Assembly (NCBI GenBank): GCA_028292665.1
Contig: JAQGLW010000081.1
Coordinates: 1-64,000 of the forward strand
Direction: 5' to 3'
From: Herminiimonas sp.
Lineage (GTDB): Bacteria > Pseudomonadota > Gammaproteobacteria > Burkholderiales > Burkholderiaceae_D
DNA: 64,000 nucleotides
In this document: positions 51,702 through 60,675 of the stretch, one piece after another
How the letters are laid out: every line of letters begins with the position of its first letter
How positions within the stretch are numbered: the stretch's first letter is position 1
Program-made: the position numbers and the translations under genes
Notes under the pieces: generated by a model
What the model was told of the DNA's origin: nothing
Databases searched by the model: none
The model's input: only the letters and a program-made list of their open reading frames with translations

Positions 51702-54614
51702 GTGCACCCTACTCAAGAAATTTCCGCAAAATCGTCCGCCGACTTCGGTGTCATATCTCCTCTCGCAAATACGACTTCCTCTTCGACGAACTTGTCGGTC
51801 ACTCTGGGCGACTATAAGATCATCCGCCGTAATGGCGCAGTCGTCGGATTCGAGCCATCGAAAATCTCGATTGCGGTAACCAAGGCTTTTTTGGCGGTCA
51901 ATGGCGGTCAGGGGGCTGCCTCCGCGCGGGTGCGCGAGCTGGTTGAGCAACTGACCGCCAATGTGGTGACGGCGCTGGTGCGGCGCCAGCCGGCTGGCGG
52001 CACATTCCATATTGAAGACATACAGGACCAGGTCGAATTGGCCCTGATGCGCTCCGGCGAGCACGACGTGGCGCGTGCCTATGTGCTGTATCGCGCCAAG
52101 CGGATGGAAGAACGCACGCAGCAACAGGCGGCCAAGCCGGTTGCCGCGACGTCGCAACTGCATGTCATTGAAGGCGGACAGCGCCGTCCGCTGGATATGG
52201 GGCAGGTGCGCGCTCTTATTACTGCCGCTTGCATCGGTCTTGAGAAACATGTCGACGCCGACGCGATCCTGGCTGAAACCGTCAAGAATCTGTACGACGG
52301 CGTGCCGGTCGAAGAATTGCACAAGTCCGCCATTCTGGCCGCCCGCGCGCTAATGGAAAAAGATCCGGCCTACAGCCAGGTCACCGCGCGCTTGCTGATG
52401 CACACGATCCGCAAAGAAGTGTTCGGCCAGGAAGTCGCGCAAAACGATGCAGCGGCGCACTATATTGAATACTTCCCGAAATTCATCAAAAAAGGCATTG
52501 ATGCCGAGTTGCTCGATGCGAAACTGGCGCAGTTCGATCTGAAAAAATTGGGCGAGGCGCTGGTTCCGGAACGTGATCTCCAGTTCGGCTACCTCGGCCT
52601 GCAAACTCTCTATGATCGTTATTTTCTGCATATCCGCGACATCCGCATCGAAATGCCGCAAGCGTTTTTCATGCGTGTCGCGATGGGACTGGCATTGAAT
52701 GAAATCAACCGGGAAGCGCGTGCGATCGAGTTTTACAACCTGATGTCGACTTTCGATTTCATGAGTTCGACGCCGACCCTGTTCAATTCAGGTACTTTGC
52801 GTTCACAGCTGTCCTCCTGCTATCTGACAACGGTGGCGGACGATCTCGACGGCATTTATGAAGCGATCAAGGAAAACGCACTGCTGGCAAAATATGCCGG
52901 CGGCCTGGGCAACGACTGGACACCGGTGCGTTCGCTGGGCGCCCATATCAAGGGCACCAACGGCAAATCGCAAGGTGTGGTGCCGTTCCTCAAAGTAGTC
53001 AACGATACCGCCGTCGCCGTCAATCAGGGCGGCAAGCGCAAAGGCGCGGTCTGTGCATATCTCGAAACCTGGCATATGGATATCGAGGAATTTCTGGACC
53101 TGCGCAAGAACACCGGTGACGACCGTCGCCGCACGCATGACATGAATACCGCGAACTGGATTCCCGACATGTTCATGAAGCGGGTGATGGAAAAGGGGGA
53201 ATGGACGCTGTTTTCACCAAGCGACGTGCCCGATCTGCACGACAAATTCGGCCGCGCTTTCGAGGAGGCCTATACCGGTTACGAAGCGAAAGCCGCGCGC
53301 GGCGAACTGCGTTTGTTCAAGAAAGTGCAGGCGCTGGATTTGTGGCGGAAGATGCTGTCCATGCTGTTCGAAACCGGCCATCCATGGATTACCTTCAAGG
53401 ATCCGTGCAATATCCGTTCGCCGCAGCAACATGTCGGTGTCGTCCACAGCTCGAACCTGTGCACCGAGATCACGCTCAATACCAACGATTCGGAAATCGC
53501 CGTTTGCAACCTCGGTTCGGTCAACCTGCCATCTCACATGAAAGACGGCAAGCTGGACCACGACAAGCTGCAAAAGACGATCCGCACCGCAATGCGGATG
53601 CTGGACAACGTGATCGACATCAATTATTACGCAGTCAAAAAGGCGCGCGACTCCAACCTGCGCCATCGTCCGGTCGGCCTCGGCATCATGGGTTTCCAGG
53701 ACTGCCTGCACATGATGCGTGTACCGTATGCGTCGAAGGACGCGGTCGAGTTCGCCGATCGCTCGATGGAATCCGTGTGCTATTACGCCTACCTGGCGTC
53801 GACTGAACTGGCGGAAGAACGCGGCCGTTACAGCTCCTATCGCGGTTCATTGTGGGACCGCGGCATCCTGCCGCAGGACTCTCTCAAATTGCTGGCCGAA
53901 GAGCGCGGCGGCTATCTCGAAGTCGATGCATCCGAAGCCATGGATTGGGCCGCATTGCGCAGTCGCATCAAGGAACACGGTATGCGCAATTCCAACTGCG
54001 TGGCGATCGCACCGACCGCGACGATTTCCAATATCATCGGTGTTGCTGCGTGTATCGAGCCGACTTACCAGAACCTGTATGTGAAATCGAACCTGTCGGG
54101 CGAATTTACCGAGATCAACGAATATCTGGTACGCGACCTGAAGGCGCGCGGTCTGTGGGACGAAGTCATGATCTCCGATCTGAAGTATTTCGACGGCAGC
54201 CTGGCCAAGATCGACCGCATTCCGCAAGATTTGCGAGACATCTATGCGACCGCGTTTGAAGTCGAGCCGTCATGGCTGGTCGAAGCCGCATCGCGCCGCC
54301 AGAAGTGGATCGATCAGGCGCAATCGCTCAATATATATATGGCAGGCGCGTCCGGCAAGAAACTGGACGAGACCTACAAGCTGGCGTGGCTGCGCGGCCT
54401 GAAGACGACGTATTACCTGCGTACCATCGGCGCGACGCACACCGAAAAATCGACATCGAAGACCGGCGCGCTGAATGCGGTGTCGGCCGATGGCGGACTT
54501 GGTGGCGGTATGTCGGCGGGCGGTTATGCCGCCGCAGCCGATGATGTCGCCGGTCCGGCCTGCATGCTGCGTCCGGGGGATCCTGGATTCGAAGAGTGCG
54601 AAGCTTGTCAGTAA
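51702..54614 (+). CDS. nrdA: Class I ribonucleoside-diphosphate reductase, alpha subunit NrdA
   Basis: NrdA is the catalytic subunit that reduces ribonucleoside diphosphates for DNA synthesis. It has 970 residues from a GTG start with GGAGG five bases upstream. Two ATP-cone domains are visible: about residues 37-130 (YKIIRRNGAVVGFEPSKI) and 148-245 (LHVIEGGQRRPLDMGQV). This resembles the two-cone type known from Pseudomonas. The barrel contains SSNLCTEITLNT and AVCNLGSVNL, and the C-terminal redox pair is CEAC. Allosteric control by ATP/dATP through the first cone is known for such enzymes. Confidence 0.96.
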   Translation: MHPTQEISAKSSADFGVISPLANTTSSSTNLSVTLGDYKIIRRNGAVVGFEPSKISIAVTKAFLAVNGGQGAASARVRELVEQLTANVVTALVRRQPAGGTFHIEDIQDQVELALMRSGEHDVARAYVLYRAKRMEERTQQQAAKPVAATSQLHVIEGGQRRPLDMGQVRALITAACIGLEKHVDADAILAETVKNLYDGVPVEELHKSAILAARALMEKDPAYSQVTARLLMHTIRKEVFGQEVAQNDAAAHYIEYFPKFIKKGIDAELLDAKLAQFDLKKLGEALVPERDLQFGYLGLQTLYDRYFLHIRDIRIEMPQAFFMRVAMGLALNEINREARAIEFYNLMSTFDFMSSTPTLFNSGTLRSQLSSCYLTTVADDLDGIYEAIKENALLAKYAGGLGNDWTPVRSLGAHIKGTNGKSQGVVPFLKVVNDTAVAVNQGGKRKGAVCAYLETWHMDIEEFLDLRKNTGDDRRRTHDMNTANWIPDMFMKRVMEKGEWTLFSPSDVPDLHDKFGRAFEEAYTGYEAKAARGELRLFKKVQALDLWRKMLSMLFETGHPWITFKDPCNIRSPQQHVGVVHSSNLCTEITLNTNDSEIAVCNLGSVNLPSHMKDGKLDHDKLQKTIRTAMRMLDNVIDINYYAVKKARDSNLRHRPVGLGIMGFQDCLHMMRVPYASKDAVEFADRSMESVCYYAYLASTELAEERGRYSSYRGSLWDRGILPQDSLKLLAEERGGYLEVDASEAMDWAALRSRIKEHGMRNSNCVAIAPTATISNIIGVAACIEPTYQNLYVKSNLSGEFTEINEYLVRDLKARGLWDEVMISDLKYFDGSLAKIDRIPQDLRDIYATAFEVEPSWLVEAASRRQKWIDQAQSLNIYMAGASGKKLDETYKLAWLRGLKTTYYLRTIGATHTEKSTSKTGALNAVSADGGLGGGMSAGGYAAAADDVAGPACMLRPGDPGFEECEACQ

Positions 54615-54639
54615 TCGTTAAAGCCGGGTAGCGCAAGGA

Positions 54640-54720
54640 GCTGCCGTACAACTGAATGAGTGGCTGATCCATGCCGGGGTTTTACGGTTAAGCAAACTCG
54701 ATGACAAAAAGTACGGCAGC
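54640..54720 (+). repeat. 10-bp perfect inverted repeat in the nrdA-nrdB gap
   Basis: GCTGCCGTAC (54640-54649) and GTACGGCAGC (54711-54720) are exact reverse complements 61 bases apart. They would close a large stem-loop in the nrdAB mRNA. No T-run follows. Confidence 0.45.
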
Positions 54721-54780
54721 AATTGAACTATCTGGTGTAAATAGCAGACAAATTAAAAAAGACACAAAAAGGAATAAGCA

Positions 54781-55971
54781 ATGCTTTCTTGGGATGATGA
54801 AGTAACCTCGGCTCCGGCTCCACGTACGCCGCAACCGTCCGCGCAACCGCAACTGCAGCCGGCATTCCCGTCAGTCCGTCCGCAGTTGCAGGATGTTGCC
54901 TTGCACCCCGCGCTGGTCGCGAAGCCTGCCGACACTTCAGCCGGCAATGAGGCGCGCCGTGTGAATGCCGCCGACAAACGGATCATCAACGGACAGACCG
55001 ACGTCAACCAGTTGGTGCCGTTCAAATATAAATGGGCATGGGATAAATATCTGGCCGGCTGCGCCAACCATTGGATGCCGCAGGAAATCAACATGCAACG
55101 CGACATCGAACTATGGAAAAACCCGAATGGCCTGACTGAAGACGAACGTCGTCTGGTCAAGCGTAATCTCGGCTTTTTCGTGACCGCCGATTCGCTGGCA
55201 GCCAACAATATCGTGCTTGGCACCTATCGCCACATTACCGCGCCGGAGTGCCGCCAGTACCTGTTGCGCCAAGCGTTTGAAGAAGCGATCCACACCCATG
55301 CCTATCAATATATTGTCGAATCGCTCGGGTTGGACGAGGGTGAAATCTTCAATGCCTATCATGAGGTCGGGTCGATTCGCGACAAGGATGAGTTCCTGAT
55401 TCCGTTCATCGATACGTTGACCGATCCGGGATTCACCACTGGCACGACCGAAAGTGATCAGAAGCTCCTCAAGTCGCTGATCGTTTTCGCCTGCCTGATG
55501 GAAGGATTGTTTTTCTATGTCGGATTCGCGCAGATCCTGGCGCTCGGCCGGCAGAACAAGATGATGGGCGCCGCAGAGCAGTATCAATACATCCTGCGCG
55601 ATGAGTCGATGCACTGCAACTTCGGCATCGATTTGATCAACACGATCAAGATGGAAAACCCGCATTTGTGGACGCCGGAATTCCGCGAAGAGATTAAAGC
55701 GTTGTTTTTCCGTGCAGTAGAGTTGGAATATCGCTACGCAGAGGATACAATGCCGCGTGGCGTGCTCGGATTGAATGCGCCAATGTTTAAAGGCTACCTG
55801 CGATTCATTGCTAACCGCCGCGCGCAACAGATCGGTCTTGATCCGATGTTCGCACAGGAAGAAAACCCTTTCCCGTGGATGAGCGAAATGATCGACCTGA
55901 AAAAAGAGCGCAACTTTTTTGAGACCCGCGTCATTGAGTATCAAACCGGTGGTGCTCTTAATTGGGAATAA
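54781..55971 (+). CDS. nrdB: Class I ribonucleoside-diphosphate reductase, beta subunit NrdB
   Basis: NrdB is the diiron subunit that generates the radical for NrdA. It has 396 residues with an N-terminal proline/glutamine-rich extension of about 60 residues. Iron ligands are visible in [11 protein letters not shown] (Asp), EEAIHTHAY (Glu168, His171), the following [10 protein letters not shown] helix, and [10 protein letters not shown]. The residue at the radical position is Tyr175, so this is a tyrosyl-radical enzyme and not the phenylalanine-bearing class Ic type. A GGAAT-rich leader precedes the ATG. It lies 166 bases after nrdA. Confidence 0.96.
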   Translation: MLSWDDEVTSAPAPRTPQPSAQPQLQPAFPSVRPQLQDVALHPALVAKPADTSAGNEARRVNAADKRIINGQTDVNQLVPFKYKWAWDKYLAGCANHWMPQEINMQRDIELWKNPNGLTEDERRLVKRNLGFFVTADSLAANNIVLGTYRHITAPECRQYLLRQAFEEAIHTHAYQYIVESLGLDEGEIFNAYHEVGSIRDKDEFLIPFIDTLTDPGFTTGTTESDQKLLKSLIVFACLMEGLFFYVGFAQILALGRQNKMMGAAEQYQYILRDESMHCNFGIDLINTIKMENPHLWTPEFREEIKALFFRAVELEYRYAEDTMPRGVLGLNAPMFKGYLRFIANRRAQQIGLDPMFAQEENPFPWMSEMIDLKKERNFFETRVIEYQTGGALNWE

Positions 55972-56130
55972 ATGAGCGGGAGCAAACAGAATCATCTTTC
56001 CGCAAAAGTGGGCTTGGTAGCACGAGAAAGACGCAGTCGATACAAACAGGAACGACAAAGACTGCAAAAACAGAAAGGCACTAACCAAATTTAATGGACA
56101 GTAGAAGACCTAATAGATCTTACCTGTTTG

Positions 56131-56169
56131 AGCCGCTACACCTGATTCTGTCGGGTAAGGCGGCTTTTT
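56131..56169 (+). terminator. Intrinsic terminator of nrdAB
   Basis: AGCCGC (56131-56136) pairs with GCGGCT (56160-56165). Inside it ACCTGA pairs with TCGGGT (one wobble), and TTTTT follows. Confidence 0.85.
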
Positions 56170-56208
56170 CTTCGAAAAATGGTTTAACTTTTTTCAAACA
56201 GTATTCCG

Positions 56209-56234
56209 ACGCCGGTGTTGCTGCCGGCGTTTTT
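56209..56234 (+). terminator. Second intrinsic terminator
   Basis: ACGCCGG (56209-56215) pairs with CCGGCGT (56224-56230), followed by TTTT. It lies 40 bases after the first terminator in the same direction. Confidence 0.8.
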
Positions 56235-56449
56235 CTGGCTGGCGCCGCAGCTTTGCTGCAAATAAGGCGTAGCCAATGATGGCTGAAGTGCTGCATAAAC
56301 GAGGAGATGCAGCAGTTCAGCTGGTGCCGAATTCATTAGCGCAAACAGAAGCATGCTTGCGCCGATGAATAATCCGCCTGACGCATCGCGATGAGTCAGG
56401 AGGGTTTCCATCTTGTAGCTTGATTTTCCATCACGTGAAGGAGAAACAA

Positions 56450-56911
56450 ATGGCAACAGCAGCAAAGAAACCCGCAGCCAAGAAACCAGCTGCGAAGAAA
56501 GCCGCAGCTCCTAAAAAAGCAGCCGCCAAGAAACCGGTAGCAAAGAAAGCCGCTCCTAAAAAAGCAGCAGCAAAGAAAGCCGCTCCTAAAAAAGCAGCAG
56601 CAAATAAAGCCGCCCCTAAAAAGGCAGTAGCAAAAAAAGCCGCTCCTAAAAAAGCAGCAGCAAAAAAAGCCGCTCCTAAAAAGGCAGCAGCAAAAAAAGC
56701 CGCTCCTAAAAAAGCAGCAGCAAAGAAAGCCGCCCCTAAAAAGGCAGCAGCAAAAAAAGCCGCTCCTAAAAAAGCAGCAGCAAAAAAAGCCGCCCCTAAA
56801 AAGGCAGCAGCCAAGAAGCCTGCAGTGAAACCTGCTGCAGCTGCACCGGCTGTAAAGACGGTGTTAAATCCGGCAGCGGCCTGGCCGTTTCCGACAGGCA
56901 GCCGTCCGTAA
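56450..56911 (+). CDS. Histone H1-like lysine/alanine/proline repeat protein
   Basis: This is a 153-residue, extremely basic protein built almost wholly of the decapeptide [10 protein letters not shown]. Such AlgP/HC1-like or H1-like proteins bind DNA nonspecifically and affect nucleoid structure or transcription. The ATG at 56450 follows GAAGGAG. Regular repeats run from about residue 25 to 122, and the C-terminal ~25 residues ([21 protein letters not shown]) are different and may be a separate functional tail. It lacks the SWIB domain of the other H1-like gene at 43795. It is monocistronic between terminators. Confidence 0.9.
   Translation: MATAAKKPAAKKPAAKKAAAPKKAAAKKPVAKKAAPKKAAAKKAAPKKAAANKAAPKKAVAKKAAPKKAAAKKAAPKKAAAKKAAPKKAAAKKAAPKKAAAKKAAPKKAAAKKAAPKKAAAKKPAVKPAAAAPAVKTVLNPAAAWPFPTGSRP
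56531..56815 (+). repeat. 30-bp tandem repeat with 60-bp higher-order unit
   Basis: Each 30-bp unit encodes [10 protein letters not shown]. Units alternate between a CTCCTAAAAAAGCAGCAG form and a CCCCTAAAAAGGCAGCAG-like form, so the array repeats best with a 60-bp period. Only a few synonymous or single substitutions distinguish the copies. Confidence 0.85.
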
Positions 56912-56955
56912 TATCCAGGCTCGCCTGGAAGCCTGATTAAGTTTCAGGCACAATG

Positions 56956-56994
56956 CCCGCTGTATGGCTTCGTGTCATGCAGCGGGTTTTTTTT
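56956..56994 (+). terminator. Intrinsic terminator of the H1-like gene
   Basis: CCCGCTG (56956-56962) pairs with CAGCGGG (56980-56986), with further pairs inside, and is followed by eight T. The yggT-like start is 15 bases beyond the T-run. Confidence 0.88.
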
Positions 56995-57008
56995 GGGGAG
57001 AATACGCT

Positions 57009-57551
57009 GTGCTGTATAGCATCTTTACGCTGATCGTCGATACCGTTGCCAGTGTGCTGGCAGGTATCATGTTGTTGCGGTTCTGGATGCAGGCGATCCG
57101 AGTCCGGCCGCCTTCCTCCATTGCGCAATTCATGTTTCAACTAACCGACTGGCTGGTGAAGCCATTACGGCGGCTGTTGCCGGGAGTAGGTGGTTACGAC
57201 TGGGCAAGCCTGTTCGGCGCCTTCCTGATTGCCTTGTTATCGATGGTGGTCGATCTCTGGATTATCTCTTCGTTCTCGCTTCAGACGGTCCTGTTGTTAT
57301 CGGCGGTGCGTCTTTTGCAATGGATACTGTACGGTTTTATGGGACTGCTTCTGATCGAAGTGGTTTTCAGCTGGGTCAATCCGCACGCACCGCTGGCACC
57401 GTTCGTACAGGCGCTGAATTATCCGTTGATGCGGCCGTTGCGCCGAATCATTCCACTGATCGGAAATATCGATTTGTCGCCGCTTGTTGCGTTCTTGTTG
57501 CTGCGCATTGCGCTTTATCTGGTAAGCGCGTTGATTCTTCCGCTTGCATGA
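57009..57551 (+). CDS. YggT family membrane protein
   Basis: This 180-residue protein contains two YggT repeats, each with paired membrane helices (about residues 5-25 and 60-90, then 100-125 and 150-178). The motif LRFWMQAIRVRPPSSIAQFMFQLTDWLVKPLRRLLPGVGG recurs as SWVNPHAPLAPFVQALNYPLMRPLRRIIPLIGN. The start is GTG at 57009 behind GGGGAG. The biochemical role is unsettled; links to osmotic stress and membrane organisation are reported for the family. It overlaps the DUF167 gene by four bases. Confidence 0.9.
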   Translation: MLYSIFTLIVDTVASVLAGIMLLRFWMQAIRVRPPSSIAQFMFQLTDWLVKPLRRLLPGVGGYDWASLFGAFLIALLSMVVDLWIISSFSLQTVLLLSAVRLLQWILYGFMGLLLIEVVFSWVNPHAPLAPFVQALNYPLMRPLRRIIPLIGNIDLSPLVAFLLLRIALYLVSALILPLA

Positions 57552-57859
57552 GCCGGGATTGGTGCTGCCAGATCGCGAATGGTATTCGCGTGGCGGTACT
57601 GATCATGCCGAATGCCAAGAAAAGTGAAATCAGCGGATTGTTCGACGATAGCCTGAAGATCAGATTGCAGGCGCAACCGATCGAAGGGAAAGCAAATGAT
57701 GCATTAATCCGCTACATTGCCGGCCTGCTCGATATCCCGAAAAGCGCGATTGCCATCGCGCATGGCGCCACTGGAAAACGCAAGATACTCGAAATCAGCG
57801 CACGCGGTTTGACAGTTGATGCCGTTAAACAGGCATTGCTGCCGCCAACAGATAACTAG
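57548..57859 (+). CDS. DUF167 family protein (YggU-like)
   Basis: This small 103-residue protein starts MSRDWCCQIANGIRVAVLIMPNAKKSEI. The family core motif RLQAQPIEGKANDALIRYIAGLL is clear, followed by the basic GATGKRKILEI. Function is unknown across the family. It is translationally coupled to the YggT gene (ATGA overlap), a conserved pair in proteobacteria. Confidence 0.9.
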   Translation: MSRDWCCQIANGIRVAVLIMPNAKKSEISGLFDDSLKIRLQAQPIEGKANDALIRYIAGLLDIPKSAIAIAHGATGKRKILEISARGLTVDAVKQALLPPTDN

Positions 57860-57929
57860 AACTGCCGCGGCACACTGCAAATCCCGAGCTTGCTTCAATA
57901 AGAGTTAGATCAGCGGAGGGCAAGGCTGG

Positions 57930-58376
57930 CTAATGCGTGACTCTGATAGTACTGTTATTGGTGATTACCCTCACCCGGTCGCCGACCCTAAAAGTCTCGC
58001 CGGGTTCGATAGCATAAACATGCTCATCCCCGTTATCGGCACGCACAGTCAACCTGGTCACCGTTTTACCGCCTGATTTTCCAATCTGTTGTCCCGCGAT
58101 GCCGCCGACAGCGGCGCCTCCCACCGCTGTAATGGTGCGCCCATAGCCGCCACCGACGTTGCTCCCGGCGATGCCGCCCAGCACGGCGCCGACGACTGAA
58201 CCGATGGCGGAATTCTGACCGCCACTGACGGTGACATCGCGCACGTCGGTCACATAAGCGGTCTGAACCAAGGTGCTGCCTTGCGTCGAGGACACAGGCT
58301 GTGGTTGAGGTTGCGATGCGCAGCCTGCCATCGTTGCAGTCACGATTGCAGAAGCTGTCAGCAGGAAAATGCGCAT
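57930..58376 (-). CDS. Glycine zipper 2TM lipoprotein (SlyB-like)
   Basis: This 148-residue protein has a lipoprotein signal peptide ending in the lipobox MAGC (Cys19). The middle (about 60-100) is a glycine-zipper membrane segment GSVVGAVLGGIAGSNVGGGYGRTITAVGGAAVGGIAGQQIG, followed by a small soluble domain ending RVRVITNNSTIRVTH. The family includes outer-membrane lipoproteins SlyB and PcP, which respond to envelope stress. A GGAGA site precedes the ATG. Confidence 0.88.
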   Translation of the reverse strand: MRIFLLTASAIVTATMAGCASQPQPQPVSSTQGSTLVQTAYVTDVRDVTVSGGQNSAIGSVVGAVLGGIAGSNVGGGYGRTITAVGGAAVGGIAGQQIGKSGGKTVTRLTVRADNGDEHVYAIEPGETFRVGDRVRVITNNSTIRVTH

Positions 58377-58420
58377 ATTGTCTCCGTGCTTCTCACCTTC
58401 AGAGGATGCGGGCGAAATTT

Positions 58421-59353
58421 TTAAAAACGATAACCGAATTCCTTCTGAAAACGCTCTTCAATTTCTGCAATGGACGGCGCATGATTCTGACCGCCCTGAT
58501 GCGCAATTTTGATTGCACCCATCAAACTGGCGAGGCGTCCGGTGGTAGCCCAGTCCATCCCATTGGTTAATCCGAAGAGCATGCCGGCACGAAAAGCGTC
58601 GCCGCAGCCGGTAGGATCGATCACATGATCCACGTTAACGCATGGGATGTCGATACGCTGGCCGTCGGTAAAAATTTCCGCACCCTGTTCACCGCGAGTA
58701 ACTACCAAGGCAGACACATGTTCTGCGATCTTGTCCAGGCTTAAGCCGGTACGCTCCGTCAACAGTTCCGCTTCATAATCATTGACTGCAACATAAGTAG
58801 CGAGTTCAATGAAGTGTTCCAGCTCTGCGCCGTTGAACATAGGCAAACCCTGACCCGGGTCAAAAATGAATGGTACGTTCAGCTCGGCACAATCCTTCGC
58901 ATGCTGCAGCATGCCATCGCGGCCATCGGGCGCAACAATGGCCAGTTTGACCGTGCCGGCGTCTGCAATCCTGTTTTGATGCGACAGCGTCATGGCGCCC
59001 GGGTGAAATGCCGTGATCTGGTTGTTGTCGGCATCGGTGGTGATGAATGCTTGTGCGGTATAGGCCGCCTCAATCGTCCGGATGCAGCGCCTGGAAACGG
59101 CAAGGCGCTCAAGGCGGTCAAGATAGGGCGCACCGTCCTGACCGATGGTGGCCATGATCAGCGGATCGCCATTCAATAATTTCAGGTTGTAGGCGATGTT
59201 GCCGGCGCAGCCGCCAAACTCGCGCCGCAGGTTCGGCACCAGGAAGGCAACGTTTACCTTATGCAATTGGTCGGCCAGCAGCGCTTCCGAAAAGCGTCCG
59301 TCGAAAGACATGATGGTGTCGAAAGCAAGAGAACCGCAAATCAAGGATGTCAT
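58421..59353 (-). CDS. PfkB family carbohydrate/nucleoside kinase
   Basis: This 310-residue sugar or nucleoside kinase of the ribokinase fold starts TSLICGSLAFDTIMSFDGRFSE. The substrate-side GG motif is REFGGCAGNIAYNLKLLNG near residue 44. The catalytic anion-hole motif is DPTGCGDAFRAG near residue 245, with Asp as base. Some orthologues are annotated as adenosine kinase, but the substrate cannot be fixed here. It lies 44 bases upstream of the lipoprotein gene on the same strand. Confidence 0.9.
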   Translation of the reverse strand: MTSLICGSLAFDTIMSFDGRFSEALLADQLHKVNVAFLVPNLRREFGGCAGNIAYNLKLLNGDPLIMATIGQDGAPYLDRLERLAVSRRCIRTIEAAYTAQAFITTDADNNQITAFHPGAMTLSHQNRIADAGTVKLAIVAPDGRDGMLQHAKDCAELNVPFIFDPGQGLPMFNGAELEHFIELATYVAVNDYEAELLTERTGLSLDKIAEHVSALVVTRGEQGAEIFTDGQRIDIPCVNVDHVIDPTGCGDAFRAGMLFGLTNGMDWATTGRLASLMGAIKIAHQGGQNHAPSIAEIEERFQKEFGYRF

Positions 59354-59491
59354 AAGTGAAGATGAAAGAAAGTGAAAAAATGGTGATTGGCACGTAAATC
59401 AAAAGCCGACTGCAGAGATTAAATCGGTGCAGGCGGGATGTGGCAGCTCTACCGGACTGCAAATATGCAACCGTGCGCTGCCACGTCTGCT

Positions 59492-60673
59492 CTAAGGGTA
59501 AAACAGATAAACCCGGTAACCGGATGCTTTTAATTGCGACAATTCAAAAAATAATTTTATCGGTTGTTCCGAGTTTGCTGCAAAGCCTTTTTTCAAGTCC
59601 GGCGCCGCAAGCAGATAATCGCGCGCTGTGAATACGCGTCGTACAATCGCTTTTTCATTCGCGTCGTTAAGCGTTAATTCGATGTTCGGCCATGCCTGGA
59701 TAATCTCGCTGCGATTGCGCAACAGGGTAGTCAGCACAAAGGTATTCTGGTTCGCGGTCAGCGCCTGCAATTCGCTTGATTCGATCGATACAGCGTCAAT
59801 TTGCGCCGGCAACTCCAAGCGGCAGCCGATCAGATTGCAGACATGGGCGAGGGTTGGCGCCGTTTGCGGCAGCCGAACGGCAATCTGATTCCGGAATATA
59901 TAGGCACCCTGCGCAATTAATCCGAATAGCAACACGAATGATCCTGCGCCCAGCATTATCCGTAGTGCGCGGCCAAACCGCTGTTGCCGTCGTGCGCGTT
60001 TGACAAAATCCGGTTCAGCAGATTCTCCGGTATCCGATTCACTTCGTTCTTTTTGTCGCGAGGGTTTTTTTGCGCCGCGCCAGGGTTTGCGCTGCAAGTC
60101 GTCGATTGCCCGGCTTAACTCGTCTGGCGCATCGGCATTTTCTTCGGTAAACGAAATTTTGTCCGGATCGTCCACTCCGGATTGGGTCAGGTGTCCCGAA
60201 TCCTGTTTCGCGGTATCGTCTTTTTCGATTTCATCAAATGCGTTGAAATCCATCAGCGTCATGCGCTGCAATGGATCGTTATCGGTATCGTCCCCGGCAG
60301 CCACATGATGGCTCGGCATGTAACCGGCCGGTGGCTGTGCCGGCATATCCGTAAAGCCAGCCGGTTCACCTGTTTCCGCAGAATCCACCCCTGCCTTATC
60401 CTGTGTAGCCGGCGCAGCCTGCGGCGACTCAATTGCCGGTTGGCCGGGTGCGGTTACGGCGCTTGGAGGATTGATCGTTGTCGGAACCTGTATGGTGGAA
60501 GAAGGTTCGGGAGCGGCAGATTGCGGCAGTTCGGCGGGGCGCAGCAAATGTTCGACGCCATTGAAAATTTCCTTGCAGGCGCCGCACCTTACCAGCCCGG
60601 CGCGTAGTTTCAGCTGATCATGCGCGACGCGGAATGTCGTATGGCAATGCGGGCATTGGGTCGCTAGCGCCAT
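59492..60673 (-). CDS. DUF3426 / zinc-ribbon membrane protein
   Basis: This 393-residue protein has an N-terminal MJ0042-type zinc ribbon (CPHCHTTF to CGACKEIF, residues 8-37), a long disordered acidic and proline-rich middle (about 45-225), a single membrane helix (about 238-258, IMLGAGSFVLLFGLIAQGAYIF) and a C-terminal DUF3426 domain (about 275-390). The topology suggests a cytoplasmic zinc ribbon and a periplasmic DUF3426 domain. Its function is unknown. It follows prmA by two bases, conserved in betaproteobacteria. Confidence 0.88.
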   Translation of the reverse strand: MALATQCPHCHTTFRVAHDQLKLRAGLVRCGACKEIFNGVEHLLRPAELPQSAAPEPSSTIQVPTTINPPSAVTAPGQPAIESPQAAPATQDKAGVDSAETGEPAGFTDMPAQPPAGYMPSHHVAAGDDTDNDPLQRMTLMDFNAFDEIEKDDTAKQDSGHLTQSGVDDPDKISFTEENADAPDELSRAIDDLQRKPWRGAKKPSRQKERSESDTGESAEPDFVKRARRQQRFGRALRIMLGAGSFVLLFGLIAQGAYIFRNQIAVRLPQTAPTLAHVCNLIGCRLELPAQIDAVSIESSELQALTANQNTFVLTTLLRNRSEIIQAWPNIELTLNDANEKAIVRRVFTARDYLLAAPDLKKGFAANSEQPIKLFFELSQLKASGYRVYLFYP

Positions 60674-60675
60674 TG

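Larger units (their letters stand above)
55972..56449. other. Intergenic region between nrdB and the H1-like gene
   Basis: There is no supported gene in these 478 bases. It contains two intrinsic terminators in tandem (56131-56169 and 56209-56234). The remaining ~200 bases must hold the promoter of the H1-like gene, which I could not place. A 61-codon open frame here runs through both terminators and is rejected. Confidence 0.6.

Noticed and set aside
54781-55971. Possibility that NrdB is a class Ic (radical-less, Phe) enzyme because of its chlamydia-like EEAIHTH motif
   Set aside because: The position aligned with the E. coli radical tyrosine is Tyr175, so the tyrosyl-radical type is retained.
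56094-56279. 61-codon frame after nrdB
   Set aside because: It spans two intrinsic terminators and lacks homology or a ribosome site.
56450-56911. Regular 30-bp repeats that at first look like a CRISPR or noncoding minisatellite
   Set aside because: There are no unique spacers. The units are in frame and encode [10 protein letters not shown], and the gene has a start, a ribosome site and a terminator.
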